Source of the DNA: Prorocentrum cordatum
Lineage: Eukaryota > Sar > Dinophyceae > Prorocentrales > Prorocentraceae
DNA: 22,500 bases
Assembly: GCA_963575745.1 (NCBI GenBank)
Contig: CAUYUJ010001291.1
Span: forward strand, 76,154-98,653
Reading direction: 5' to 3'
Each line of letters starts with the position of its first letter. Position 1 is the first letter of the stretch. The notes beneath the pieces were generated by a model. The model was not told where the DNA came from, did no database searches, and saw nothing but the letters and a program-made list of their open reading frames with translations. The position numbers and the translations under genes were made by a program. This document shows positions 1 through 7,637 of this stretch, piece after piece.

Positions 1-44
1 AGGTGTGCGGAGGCGCGCGAGGGGAGAAATGTGGAGGCATCTGG

Positions 45-100
45 GGCCAGTCCCTTGGGACCGCCTTGGGACCGTCTTGGAGGCCTCCGGGGGGGGGCAC
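45..100 (+). repeat. Degenerate CTTGGGACCGTC minisatellite
   Basis: Short run of an approximately 11-12 bp unit (CCTTGGGACCGC, CTTGGGACCGTC, CTTGGAGGCCTCC). The same unit recurs on the same strand in a larger block at 12590-12830, so this looks like a small outlier of a dispersed minisatellite family. No coding potential is claimed. Confidence 0.5.
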
Positions 101-182
101 CAAGCTACCCGGATCTCCGACGAAGTTTGTTCAGAGGTGTGCTCCTGAAGGCTTTCTCGCTTCGGAATTCGAAGAACTGATA

Positions 183-300
183 CACATACATTTTGAAGGT
201 CCGCATGGATTTCTCGGAGGTCGGCGCCAGACCCCTTGGCGGCGCCTCCGGCGCCGCCCCTGCCGTGCTCCGTGCGCCAGGGCAGGGGATTGTAAACTTT
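183..300. mobile_element. Foldback family A, copy A1 (one arm only)
   Basis: The left arm reads ACATACATTTTGAAGGTCCG, then a segment like GGATTTCTCGGAGGTCGGCGCC and a GC-rich hub containing GGCGGCGCCTCCGGCGCCGCC. These are the hallmarks of family A, which is complete at 5500-5656 and 8136-8333. The matching right arm (a reverse complement containing CGCGCGGACC) is not visible downstream, so this is a solo or truncated copy. Confidence 0.5.
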
Positions 301-844
301 CAGGTGAGAGGCCCGATGAACTTTGGAATCTCCGCCTGGCCAGATCGCGTTCCCGTGTGCCGCGCCTTGGCCGCCTGGCGATCTTAAGTTTTAGGCTCCA
401 GGATTCTATGTTTGCGCATTTGTATGGCATAAATAGCCAAAGCAAAGTTGTCTTGATTTCGAGGGTGCCGTGCTCTGGGGCATCTTCGGCTCCGCCGCGG
501 CGTTCGCTGCGTTTCCTGCTGCCGGCCTGCCGCCCGGGCCGTGCTAGTCCGCCTCCTATTTTGCGCCGCGGCCGCTGCGAGCGTTTGTGGCATTCCCCTC
601 AGCTTTCTGCGTGGGACCAGAACCCCCCCCCGCTTTTTTAATGAAGGAAGGGAACAAGGGAAGATAATAACGGAGAAAGGAGGAGGACGACGGAGGGACG
701 GAGGGAAGGGGGAGGAGGTGTAATGTAAACATTGGGTGCACTACCCGTGGTGCATTGCCAGTGTAGTTTGCGTGGCCCCGAAACGTGGCGTGGAGTGGCA
801 TTGCGTTCGTGGGGGACTGGTAGAACGTCGCATCCAGGTGGCTT
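301..844. other. Unassigned GC-rich stretch
   Basis: No recognisable gene. Open frames here are short or arise from GC richness and show no family motif. Contains a purine-rich patch at about 640-720. No structured repeat was found by eye. Confidence 0.5.
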
Positions 845-847
845 TAC

Positions 848-1000
848 CGTGCTCAGCTTCAGCCCAACTTTGGCCCACTTTCAGCCCACCTTCAGGCCAC
901 TGTTAGCCCACTTTTAGTCCGCTTTATGCCAACATTCGGCCCCCTCTAAGCCCATTTCCAGACCACTTTTAGCCAATTTGGAGCCCAGATTTAGCCCGAG
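848..1000 (+). repeat. TTTTAGCCCACT minisatellite, block 1
   Basis: About 13 degenerate units of 11-12 bp built on CTTTTAGCCCA (TTTGGCCCACTT, TTCAGCCCACC, TTAGCCCACTTT, TTTTAGCCAATT). The same unit reappears at 1202-1275 in the same orientation, so a ~200 bp unrelated segment (1001-1201) sits between two blocks of one array. Confidence 0.65.
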
Positions 1001-1201
1001 AGCTCCCAGTCTTCCAGTTGCGCGCACCAGGGGCCCGACGGAAATACGAACACGACGAACGGGAACACAGCCGTGGTAGCGACATTGCACAAGCATTACA
1101 GGAGCATGAGAAACCCTCGACCGACTGGGCACAGGAAAGAGCTCCGACCGGGTTCATGAATTCGCAGGACGAGGACGTAGTGGAGATTCGCTGGGGCAGT
1201 T

Positions 1202-1275
1202 TGGCCCAGACTCCGATCCCAGTTTAGCCCACTTTCAGCCCAATTTAAGTTCAGATTTAGTTCACTTTTAGCCTA
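1202..1275 (+). repeat. TTTTAGCCCACT minisatellite, block 2
   Basis: About six degenerate units (AGTTTAGCCCACTTT, CAGCCCAATTT, AGATTTAGTTCACTTTTAGCC) matching block 1 at 848-1000. Confidence 0.6.
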
Positions 1276-1315
1276 CGAGGACGAGGAAGAGAAACACTAG
1301 GAGCAGGAGGGGGAA

Positions 1316-1487
1316 TGCGGGGAGGAGGAGGAGGAGGAGGAGGAGGAGGAGGAGGAGGAGGAGGAGGAGGAGGAGGAGGAGGAGGAGGGGAGGAGGAGGA
1401 GGAGGAGGCGGAGGCGGAGGAGGAGGAGGAGGAGGAGGAGGAGGAGGAGGAGGAGGAGGAGGAGGAGGAGGAGGAGGAGGAGGAGGA
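1316..1487 (+). repeat. (AGG)n microsatellite
   Basis: Near-perfect GGA/AGG triplets for about 170 bp with a few GCG interruptions at about 1408-1420. All three frames on both strands stay open and give homopolymer-like Gly/Glu/Arg or Pro/Ser/Leu strings, which are not genes. The purine-only strand is on top. Confidence 0.9.
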
Positions 1488-1490
1488 TGA

Positions 1491-2279
1491 CTTTTCCCTC
1501 GGTTGCCGTTCGAAACCTTCTTGGGTCCGCACGTTGTCGTATCGAGATGCTGGGGGAAGACGTGCCCTGCGAACGTGGCCGAAACTCGAGGATTGCACTC
1601 GTGCTGAAGGGGATCGGAGGCTAGAGGAGAGGAGAGGGAGGGATGAGCCGTAAATCGAGGCCCGAACGTTACCCCGAGGAGGCGCAGTATCCGTGGATGT
1701 GAGGCGGGGTCGCAAGACAGGGGGGTGGGGAGGACGCGCGGAGAGGAGTGGATACGAAGGGGAGGTGGACAAAATTGCACGCGACAAGTCGTGGCCTTTT
1801 AAACGGCCGCAGCCAGGGGCGCGCACTGCCACACACGCCCCTGGTCTCATGCGGGGGAGTGCGGCGCAGTCGTAGGGTTGAGCGTGGCAGTGCGACGGAT
1901 GCGTGGCCAGTTCGAGGTCGCGCCTCGGATGGCTGGCGATGGATTTTGGCCAGGCGCAGCGGCAGCTCTTGCGGAAACTCCGAGTTATGGCATCTGTCTT
2001 AAACCTTTCACACAGGGGGTCCAGAAATCCGCGCAGAGCTCCAACTGTTTATGTCTGTGCAGTATACGGGATGATGATTCAGAAATTACCGGGAGTCGTG
2101 TGCACGCGGCGGCGCCAGGTATGATGTTTGGAAGAGCCGGCCCCTGGCCGTGAAATTAGGTTCTTTAAATCGTTTCCCCCTCTTCGTCGGGCGCGCGCCC
2201 GGACGGCCGACGGGCCAGGGTAAAGGTGAACGGAGGAGAGTGAACAGCAGCGGGATGCAGTTCCGACGAATGGGTAGGA
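1491..2279. other. Unassigned stretch
   Basis: No recognisable gene, RNA or repeat family. Open frames are short and overlap on several strands. A local palindromic patch lies around 1810-1845 (CCAGGGGCGCGC... GCCCCTGG), too short to classify. Confidence 0.45.
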
Positions 2280-2640
2280 CCTGTAACCATTATGAGCTGT
2301 TACAGGAGATAGGCGTTGATGGGTTACAGTTGGAGGTGAAATATATGCTGTGGTAGAAGTTGGCATAGGATGTGGGTGGCCGTTGTCGCATCACGAACTG
2401 TGTCTGGGCTGTACCAGGTGCTTTCGTAGAATATGCAATCGAAGTTTTACAGTCTAGAGTACGCTGTAACAGGTGCTGTAGTGACAAGAGCTATATGGGA
2501 GCTGCTCCAAGGGCTATCATTTGATGTTGTTGAGATTTGCGCCAGGAGCTGTAGTAGGACATGTGATAATAAGAACTGCACTGGGAGTTGATCAGGAGAT
2601 ACAATATCAGGAGCTGTACCAGGGGATTAACGGGAACTAT
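2280..2640 (+). repeat. Degenerate AGCTGTACCAGG minisatellite
   Basis: Repeated but strongly decayed cores: GAGCTGTTACAGGAG, GGGCTGTACCAGGTG, CGCTGTAACAGGTGCTGTAG, GGAGCTGTAGTAGGA and GGAGCTGTACCAGGGG, spaced by about 20-40 bp. This is best explained as an old tandem array. The open frame at 2521-2871 that crosses it has no family match. Confidence 0.45.
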
Positions 2641-2735
2641 ACTTGGATTCTAATCGGATTCCAATTGGATTCCAGGGCTCCAATCGGATTCCGCGATTCC
2701 AAGGTTGTCCCAGTAGGATCCCGATATCCTTCCAA
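2641..2735 (+). repeat. GGATTCCAATC minisatellite
   Basis: Five or so units of roughly 11 bp (GGATTCTAATC, GGATTCCAATT, GGATTCCAGGG, CCAATCGGATTCC, CGATTCC) directly follow the previous array. The core resembles the CGATTC-rich block at 13250-13450. Confidence 0.5.
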
Positions 2736-2997
2736 CTTGATTTCATTAGTGAAACGATTCGAGTTGCCTCATATGCTCGAGCCATGTTTGGATCGTTTCT
2801 TCCAACTTGCCATCGCGAGTCGGAAGCTATTCTGCAAATCGTTCCCCTCTATATTGTTAGGTGAAATTTAATCTTACGTGCTTCCTGGAGGTTTTCGCCT
2901 TTGGATGGTTTCCAGCAGCCGCGCCTCGCTGGTGGCGTTCGTGGGGGCGCCGAGATCGTCCCGAGCGGCCGTCGAAGGTCCAGGTTCTGGCCTGAAA

Positions 2998-3126
2998 ATG
3001 CAGATTTTTGTTTTGTTTGTTTTTTGTGTTTTTAATTTTGGATCTTGTTGACTGTTGCTGATTTCTTGTTTCTTCCAATGTTTGATTGTTCTTTCAAAAT
3101 CCGCCTGTCGGGGGACATGCCCGACC
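2998..3126. mobile_element. Foldback family B, copy B3 (right half)
   Basis: A T-rich interior ends in the family B terminus CCTGTCGGGGGACATGCCCG followed by ACCT. Copies B1 (6164-6316) and B2 (6994-7139) carry both arms; here no left arm GTCGGGCRTGTCCC is visible, so the copy is truncated. Confidence 0.55.
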
Positions 3127-3232
3127 TACGTCTAGGCGCATCGATGGCGTCCCCTCCTGCGAGGACCGGGGGCACCGCGTGTCGCTGGCGTCGCCGGGGC
3201 GGCACCACAGGAGCCGCAGAAGAAAGGCCAGA

Positions 3233-3440
3233 ATCTCGGAGGCGAGCAAGGGAGGAAGTGAAAAGGGGCGGGCCCTCCCAGAAGGCTCGGAAGTCCCCCT
3301 GGCCTCTGGGAAGTTTCTTGAGCCTTCCCCGAAGACGCAGCAGACTCCTCGGAAGGCAGGGGGGCTACTCTGAGAAATCTCGTCGCCTTCTGAGAAGGCC
3401 TCCTCCGCTCACTTCCCCCCCTCGCTCGCTGCCGAATTTG
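3233..3440. mobile_element. Foldback family I
   Basis: Arms of about 60-68 bp at 3233-3300 and 3372-3440. Both read, in opposite orientation, GCGAGCRAGG, then GGAAGTGA, then CAGAAGGC. The loop of ~70 bp is unrelated. It lies wholly inside family H. No open frame has independent support. Confidence 0.65.
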
Positions 3441-3623
3441 GTTTTTGGGTCATAGCTCGGGTCTGCGGCGGGCGTCCGGGACGATCCGGGCACCCGTGGA
3501 ACGCTCGCGGCGAGGCGCAGCTGCTGGCAAGTACCCCGAGGCTGGAAAACCGCCGAGAACCGACGAGGACACCCGAAAACCTCGAAACCCGAGCCCTCGC
3601 CCGCCGCCAAATAATCATGGGCT

Positions 3624-3770
3624 TTGGGAGGTCGTTCTCGAGCTTCTCGGATCGGCGCCGGAGACTCCCCGCGGGCGGGCGCGCTCCGGCGCCGCCCCAG
3701 GGCGCGAGCCGCGCGCCAGCACCGGGGGAGGCCGGCGCCGAGCCGAGGAGGCCGCGCGGGCCTCCGAGAG
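3624..3770. mobile_element. Foldback family A, copy A8 (diverged)
   Basis: The left arm has GGAGGTCGTTCTCGAG then TTCTCGGATCGGCGCCGG; the right arm, reverse-complemented, has GGAGGCCCGCGCGG then CCTCGGCTCGGCGCCGG. Both follow the family A consensus GGTCCGCGCGG / TTGGATCGGCGCTGG. The GC-rich hub (GGCGCGCTCCGGCGCCGCC) is also shared. This is one of the more decayed copies. Confidence 0.5.
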
Positions 3771-3898
3771 CAGAAGTCCCCTCGCGCCCAGACAGTGGAG
3801 CCTCCTCCTTCCCCGCCTCCCTCCCCCTCCTCCCTGTTCAGGGTTCCGAGGCGGCCTCTGAGGCTCCGCCGCTCCCTCCCTCCTCTTCTTTGCCTAAT

Positions 3899-5296
3899 TC
3901 AAGCTTCGCGCGGCCCGCTTAGCTTCGACCGGAAGAGGTGCGCTCTCGACCCGCGGATCAAAAATTGTTCCGAGGCGGCCGCGGTCTGTTCCGCGGGCAG
4001 CCCGACAGCGAGAGTGGGTGGGCGAAGAGATGAGAGGCCAGGGGCGACGGGATGGGGGCGGCGCGGCCGCGCTCGCGCCCGAGCCCTCAGAGGAGGGCAG
4101 CTCGCTAGCGCCTTCTCCCCCACCGCCCTGCCGTGCTCGAGCCGCCATTGCGGACGCTGAGAGACGTGTCGGTCCTGGCGCCTGCGGTAGTCGGCGCCTA
4201 TGCCGACCTCTCTGAAGGGGCCCGCTGCTTGGCAAAAGGGCGCCACGTCGGCCTCCAACGGCCACCAGTCAGGCGAGGCGGGGCGCTCTGCCCACCTTCT
4301 GGAGACTGCCGCCGCGAAGGCGGATGCGACTGCTTGGCACATGCGGCTCGGGTACTCCTTGAGTGGCGCCGTGCGCCACTTGTCTTGGACGTCCAGGCCG
4401 AGCTGCACGGCGTGGTAGTCATCCGTGTGGCAGCACCTGCCTGCGTTGGGCAAGCGCTTGATCTCCCTGCGAAGCTCGGGTACGCATATGGCCCCTAGCC
4501 TCGTGGGCTTCTTGGAGCCCGCTCTGGCCTGGCACTGCTCGAAGTCGATGTACTCCGCCCACGGCTGAGCGAAGAGGTGCTGGAGCTCCGGCAGTCTCCA
4601 GCACGATGCACGGTCGGCGTCCGCGGGCTCCGCGGGGTGCTCAATCATGCTGGGCACGTCTTGGGCCCCGCAGAGGAAGAGGAAGAGCACCTGCACCCTC
4701 ATGAGTAGGTTCCCCGTGGTGACCTGCTCCCTCTCGGCGTCCCTCAGGTGGTGAAGCCCCCATGGGCGTTGACCCGATCGCAGCGGACGCGGCGGGCGGC
4801 GCGCGGTGGGAACCGCGTGATGCCGCGCCTGCGACCACGTCTCGCACGGTGGGCCACCCAGGAGCCCCGCCACGCGGCCCGCCACGAAGAGGTCCTTCCA
4901 GAAGTTCACGCTCTCGACGCGCGCCAAGTCACCTCGGATGCGGTCATTCCCTACGTCGACTGAGAGCATGATGATGTCCTGGCCTGATGCAGCTCGGATC
5001 GCCTCGAACCAGTGCTGGACGTCTCCTTTCCTCCTCCTGCCGCTGAACAGGTGCAGCACGTACATGACCGCGGTGCCGATGGGGCGCTCGATCGTGCGGA
5101 TCGTGCGGATCGGGGCTTGCTCGGCCTCAAGCATCGGGGGGATCACCGCGAGCTGAGGTCCACAGAATGGCCTACAGGGTAGCTGGGCCCACTCGCTGAC
5201 GCTCCCAGCCTTGCGATTGGCCGCTTGAGCGGCCCTGATGGCGTTGACGTTCTCGTGGAACAGTCGATTGACCGTGGGGTAGTCTTTGCAGCACAT
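3899..5296 (-). CDS. C5-methyltransferase-like protein, probably retroelement-associated
   Basis: A 465-codon ORF starting at an ATG; the frame is open back to a TGA at 5423-5425. Seen: a Cys-rich start (CQMCC just before and at the ATG), then LHLFSGRRRKGDV at residues 81-93 (like motif I, FSG...D, SAM binding), LSVDV at 111-115, GGPPCETWS at 147-155 (like motif IV with the catalytic Cys, C151), IEHPAEP at 218-224 (in the place of motif VI ENV) and KPTRLGA at 263-269. This order matches the first half of DNA cytosine-C5 methyltransferases; the PCQ is PCE and ENV is EHP, so activity is doubtful. I associate this motif set with proteins repeated many times in dinoflagellate genomes and linked to retroelements; that link is memory, not a search. 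Residues after ~340 are Arg/Ala/Pro-rich and may be read-through beyond the real domain. A TCC array at 5349-5430 abuts the 5' end; the acidic Glu/Asp-rich reading there is in a different frame, so a frameshift in the array may have cut off the true N-terminus. It may be a decayed copy. Confidence 0.6.
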   Translation of the reverse strand: MCCKDYPTVNRLFHENVNAIRAAQAANRKAGSVSEWAQLPCRPFCGPQLAVIPPMLEAEQAPIRTIRTIERPIGTAVMYVLHLFSGRRRKGDVQHWFEAIRAASGQDIIMLSVDVGNDRIRGDLARVESVNFWKDLFVAGRVAGLLGGPPCETWSQARHHAVPTARRPPRPLRSGQRPWGLHHLRDAEREQVTTGNLLMRVQVLFLFLCGAQDVPSMIEHPAEPADADRASCWRLPELQHLFAQPWAEYIDFEQCQARAGSKKPTRLGAICVPELRREIKRLPNAGRCCHTDDYHAVQLGLDVQDKWRTAPLKEYPSRMCQAVASAFAAAVSRRWAERPASPDWWPLEADVAPFCQAAGPFREVGIGADYRRRQDRHVSQRPQWRLEHGRAVGEKALASCPPLRARARARPRRPHPVAPGLSSLRPPTLAVGLPAEQTAAASEQFLIRGSRAHLFRSKLSGPREA

Positions 5297-5348
5297 CTGG
5301 CATGCGGTACCCTGTACCCAACGCCGTGGGTCATCCTGCCTCGGATGT

Positions 5349-5432
5349 CCCCCTCCTCCTCCTCCTCCTCCTCCTCGCCCTCCTCCTCCACCTCGTTGTC
5401 CTCCTCCTCTTCCACCTCCTCCTCATCCTCCT
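5349..5432 (+). repeat. (TCC)n imperfect microsatellite
   Basis: CTCCTC triplets with TCG, CCA and TTG interruptions. On the minus strand one frame encodes a Glu/Asp-rich stretch and another a Gly-rich stretch leading into the methyltransferase-like ORF. The array length therefore decides which upstream frame joins that ORF. Confidence 0.75.
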
Positions 5433-5499
5433 TGCCATGAAACACCTCGCTTGCCTCCAGGGTGCCCTGGGTTTCTTTCGAAGAAGAAAACACGGCACA

Positions 5500-5656
5500 A
5501 ACATACACTTGTGGCGCTCCGCGCGGATTTCTTGGATCGGCGCTTGGGCCCCCACGGCGGCGCCTCCGGCGCCGCCCCTGGCGCGCTCCGCGCGCCAGGG
5601 AGGGGGGTCCAGGCCGGATCCAATAAAGCCGCGCGGAGCGCCACAAGTTTATGTTT
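5500..5656. mobile_element. Foldback family A, copy A2 (complete)
   Basis: Termini: left AAACATACACTTGTGGCGCT then CCGCGCGG; right, reverse-complemented, AAACATAAACTTGTGGCGCT then CCGCGCGG. Inner arms share TTGGATC/GGATCC and the hub GCGCGCTCCGCGCGCCAGGG. Just outside are GAAGAAGAAAACAC (left) and GTGTTTCTTCTTCTTC (right), so the inverted repeat extends into a GAA tract. It encodes nothing: both strands give near-identical Arg/Ala/Pro translations because it is palindromic. It lies immediately upstream of the methyltransferase-like ORF. Confidence 0.8.
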
Positions 5657-5674
5657 ATGGTGTTTCTTCTTCTT

Positions 5675-5695
5675 CTTCTTCTTCTTCTATTCTTG
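5675..5695 (+). repeat. (TTC)n tract at the A2 edge
   Basis: Seven or so TTC triplets directly outside the right arm of A2. A similar TTC tract lies at 8311-8333 outside the right arm of A5, so the tract seems to belong to the element terminus. Confidence 0.6.
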
Positions 5696-5847
5696 GGTCT
5701 CGATGATTTTCGATTATTTTGCAATGGAAAGCGTGGGGCCTCCCACACCAAACATCAGCAGACGTCCTGGGGTCTCAGGTATGGGTTTCTTGTGGTAGGC
5801 TTATTGTGGTCGAGCCCCTACTGTCGTCTGAATAGGGGACCGACTAT

Positions 5848-5982
5848 AGAACTGGTCTACTCCCAAATTGATGTTCCCGCCGAGTATACAAGAAGCGCGT
5901 GGAACGTCAGTAGATCTGCGGGACATGGTACGCATTTCTGGCAGACTCCGCGGGGACACCAAGCTGGGGGTAGATCAACTCT
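5848..5982. mobile_element. Foldback family N
   Basis: Arms 5850-5900 and 5928-5980: left TCTACTCCCAAATTGATGTT, right (reverse-complemented) TCTACCCCCAGCTTGGTGTC, both continuing with CCCGC-GAGT and A-GAA-GCGT. Translations on opposite strands give the same pattern (VPAE followed by R-A), which first exposed the symmetry. Single copy in this window. Confidence 0.6.
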
Positions 5983-6163
5983 GGAGCCGACCCCCTGCTC
6001 GAGCAGTCTTCGGGCGGCCCCCCCCCCAGGAGCGCGGAGGGCTCGGGGTCGCCAGTGGCAGCCCACGGGCGTGGCCCCCCCCCCCCCCGCCGAGGGCTCG
6101 GCGCTCCCCGCCGCGGGGCCAAGTGGGGTGGGGGTCCTGCGGGTCCAGGGCGTGGACAAATCG
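5983..6163. other. C/G homopolymer-rich stretch
   Basis: Contains C10 at about 6018-6028 and C15 at about 6077-6092. The paired GAGCGCGGAGGGCTCGG and CCGAGGGCTCGGCGCTCC hint at another, weak inverted repeat. No gene. Confidence 0.4.
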
Positions 6164-6316
6164 AAGTCGGGCGTGTCCCTCTACAGGAGGAGTACTCAAA
6201 AATAGTAAAAAATAATATGGGGACGATTTTTCGACTACTTCTTATCATCTCGGGGCATGTTTTGTATTTTTTCATTTTTTGACCGACATTCGCCTATAGG
6301 GGGACATGCCCGACCT
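6164..6316. mobile_element. Foldback family B, copy B1 (complete)
   Basis: Left terminus AAGTCGGGCGTGTCCCTCTA then CAGGAGGA; right terminus CGCCTATAGGGGGACATGCC then CGACCT. The interior is AT-rich (AGTACTCAAAAATAGT, TTTTTTCATTTTTT) in contrast to the GC-rich surroundings. It aligns over its full length with B2 at 6994-7139. No open frame is credible. Confidence 0.75.
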
Positions 6317-6440
6317 AAGGACGAATCCGTTCCAGAGCGTTCCAGAGCGCTCCGAGAAGGCCGCGGCGCCCAGGACATCCTCCAGAGCCGCCGGATCTCA
6401 GAGATTCTCGATTGATCCTCACCCGACTTTCTCCTCGTCC
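6306..6440 (+). repeat. Dispersed repeat L, copy 1
   Basis: GTTCCAGAG, GCGTTCC, AGAAGGCCGCGGCGCCC, CATCCTCCAG, GCCGCCGGATC and CGTCCTGGC follow the same order as at 15137-15302. In both places family F begins downstream (6441; 15458), so L and F may be parts of one larger unit. Confidence 0.55.
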
Positions 6441-6618
6441 TGGCCAACCGATCCCCAGTGGGCCATGGTTTCGAAGCCCACCCGGCCACCTGCACAGGTG
6501 GGGCAGGTCCCGCGCAGCCCGAAGGGAACCGTGACATCCGCAGCCAAGGGGGGCAAGTCGGCCAGTGGCTACCAAGGCCATGCCCGTGGTCGAGGAAGGC
6601 GACACGGCTCGGGCGAAG

Positions 6619-6767
6619 AGAACTATGCACATGCACTGGTCCTGGCCAGGCCCATCCCTGGCCCCAGGATCGGTGCATATGCCTTCCTGGCCAAGGCAGG
6701 AGGGCGTATGCACCGATCTTGGGTTCAGGACGGACCTGGCCCAAATCGGTGTATGTGCATGGTTCTT
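6619..6767. mobile_element. Foldback family G
   Basis: Near-perfect symmetry about 6694: left GAACTATGCACATGCACTGG, GGATCGGTGCATATGCC and CCTGGCCAAGG; right (reverse-complemented) GAACCATGCACATACACCGA, AGATCGGTGCATACGCC and CCTTGGCC. Arms are ~73 bp with almost no loop, making a long hairpin. Both strands translate to similar Met/Gly/Pro strings, which are not proteins. Confidence 0.8.
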
Positions 6768-6787
6768 TTTCCTCTAACGGCATCAGC

Positions 6788-6905
6788 GTTCGACGGTCCG
6801 CGCGGAGTTCTTGGATTGGCGCTGGGCATCCCGCGGCGCGCTCCCCACGCCAGGGAGGGCGTGCAGCGCCGATCCGATCAGCCCGCGCGGACCTCCCAAA
6901 CGCTT
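6788..6905. mobile_element. Foldback family A, copy A3
   Basis: Left GCGTTCGACGGTCCGCGCGG then TTCTTGGATTGGCGCTGG; right (reverse-complemented) GCGTTTGGGAGGTCCGCGCG then GATCGGATCGGCGCTG. A GGTCCGCGCGG subtype, unlike the GGCGCTCCGCGCGG subtype of A2, A4 and A5. Inside the nested insertion. Confidence 0.65.
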
Positions 6906-6993
6906 CTGTTCATGCAAGTGGCTGTTTCCCCATGCGGGGCCAAGGCCATGGCAGTGGGGAGGGATCGGCCAGACGATGCGCATCATTATTTTC

Positions 6994-7139
6994 AAGTGGG
7001 GCCTGTCCCTCTCCAGGAGGAATATTCAAAAACAGTCAGGATGCGTTTTTTTTGACTGCTCATGAGCACTTGTAACATATGTTTTGGGTATTTTGTATGT
7101 TTCGTCCCAAGCCCGCCTGTAGGGGGGACACGCTCGACC
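6994..7139. mobile_element. Foldback family B, copy B2 (complete)
   Basis: Left AAGTGGGGCCTGTCCCTCTC then CAGGAGGAATATTCAAAAAC; right CCGCCTGTAGGGGGGACACG then CTCGACC. Interior AT-rich like B1. Begins nine bases beyond the F1 right arm. Confidence 0.7.
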
Positions 7140-7305
7140 CAACATTCTGTGCCGTCTTCTGGTTCCCCCCTGGCAGGAGCGCGCCGTCGCTGGCTGGGCC
7201 GCGCCCGCAGGAAGCCCCAGCGCCCCCGAAGCGGCAGATCGCCTGGGACCTGGCCGAGGGTGGCGACGGCGGCCCGCGCCGCGAGGTGCCCGGCGATCTC
7301 GGCGG

Positions 7306-7361
7306 CTCCGCCGAGGCTCTGGGGAGGAAGAACTATCGACCCAGATCGCCGACGATATTCT
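7306..7361 (+). repeat. Direct repeat M, copy 1
   Basis: 56 bp with CCGAGGCTCTGGGGAGGAA and TCGACCCAGATC; five mismatches to copy 2 at 7827-7882, 521 bp away in the same orientation. Confidence 0.75.
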
Positions 7362-7363
7362 CT

Positions 7364-7607
7364 CCTCCTCCTCCCCCTCCTCCTCCTCCTCCTCCTCCTC
7401 CTCCTCCTCCTCCTCCTCCTCCTCCTCCTCCTCCTCCTCCCCCTCCCCCTCCCCCTCCTCCTCCTCCTCCCCCTCCGAGCGATGCCGAGGCAGGGGCAGA
7501 GGAGCCGGAGCGGGGGCAGCGAGGCGGAGGGGGCGGGGAGGGGCAGGGGATAGCGGCGGGAGGAGCAGCAGCGGCTGGGCCCGGAGGAGGCTCCGACGAT
7601 ATTCTCT
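7364..7607. repeat. TCC-rich segment flanked by 14 bp direct repeats
   Basis: CGACGATATTCTCT occurs at 7350-7363 and again at 7594-7607. Between them lie a ~110 bp (TCC)n array (7364-7477) and a purine-rich part. The layout fits an insertion with target duplication or a local duplication; no termini identify a class. Confidence 0.5.
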
Positions 7608-7637
7608 GCTTCGACCTGAGAAGGGAAAAGCGCCATC

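Larger units (their letters stand above)
2881..3560. mobile_element. Foldback family H with nested elements
   Basis: Two ~82 bp arms, 2882-2963 and 3478-3559, are reverse complements with roughly 75% identity by eye; both contain GCGAGGCGC, GCTGCTGG and CGGGACGATC when read toward each other. A looser match extends the arms inward to about 2985 and 3460. The interior carries half a family B element (2998-3126) and a complete family I foldback (3233-3440), which suggests H was an older element later hit by others. No protein is encoded. Confidence 0.6.
6583..6950. mobile_element. Nested insertion in F1 with 11 bp target duplication
   Basis: 368 bp (one target copy included) absent from the equivalent place in F2. 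It contains foldbacks G (6619-6767) and A3 (6788-6905). The ends CCCGTGGTCGAGGAAGG and, reverse-complemented, CCCGCATGGGGAAACAG show weak terminal similarity. Either one composite element inserted, or one element inserted and the other landed within it. Confidence 0.6.
6441..6985. mobile_element. Foldback family F, copy F1, interrupted by a 368 bp insertion
   Basis: The left arm (about 6441-6490) has TGGCCAACCGATCCCCAGTG. The right arm starts at 6548 (GGGGGCAAGTCGGCCAGTGG) and resumes at 6951 (GCAGTGGGGAGGGATCGGCC, AGACGATG). F2 at 15458-15652 has this right arm uninterrupted. The break is bracketed by CCAAGGCCATG at 6572-6582 and 6940-6950, as expected for a target-site duplication. Confidence 0.6.

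Noticed and set aside
1257-1850. Long open frames of Pro/Ser/Leu or Glu/Gly across the AGG array
   Set aside because: Triplet repeats lacking stops keep all frames open; no conserved domain outside the array.
3899-5296. Bacterial restriction-modification methyltransferase or contamination
   Set aside because: No restriction partner, neighbours are eukaryotic repeats, motifs differ from bacterial enzymes, and family A foldbacks flank the gene.
6235-6783. 182-codon minus-strand frame and its plus-strand mirror with similar protein content
   Set aside because: The similarity of opposite-strand translations results from foldback G, not from two related genes.
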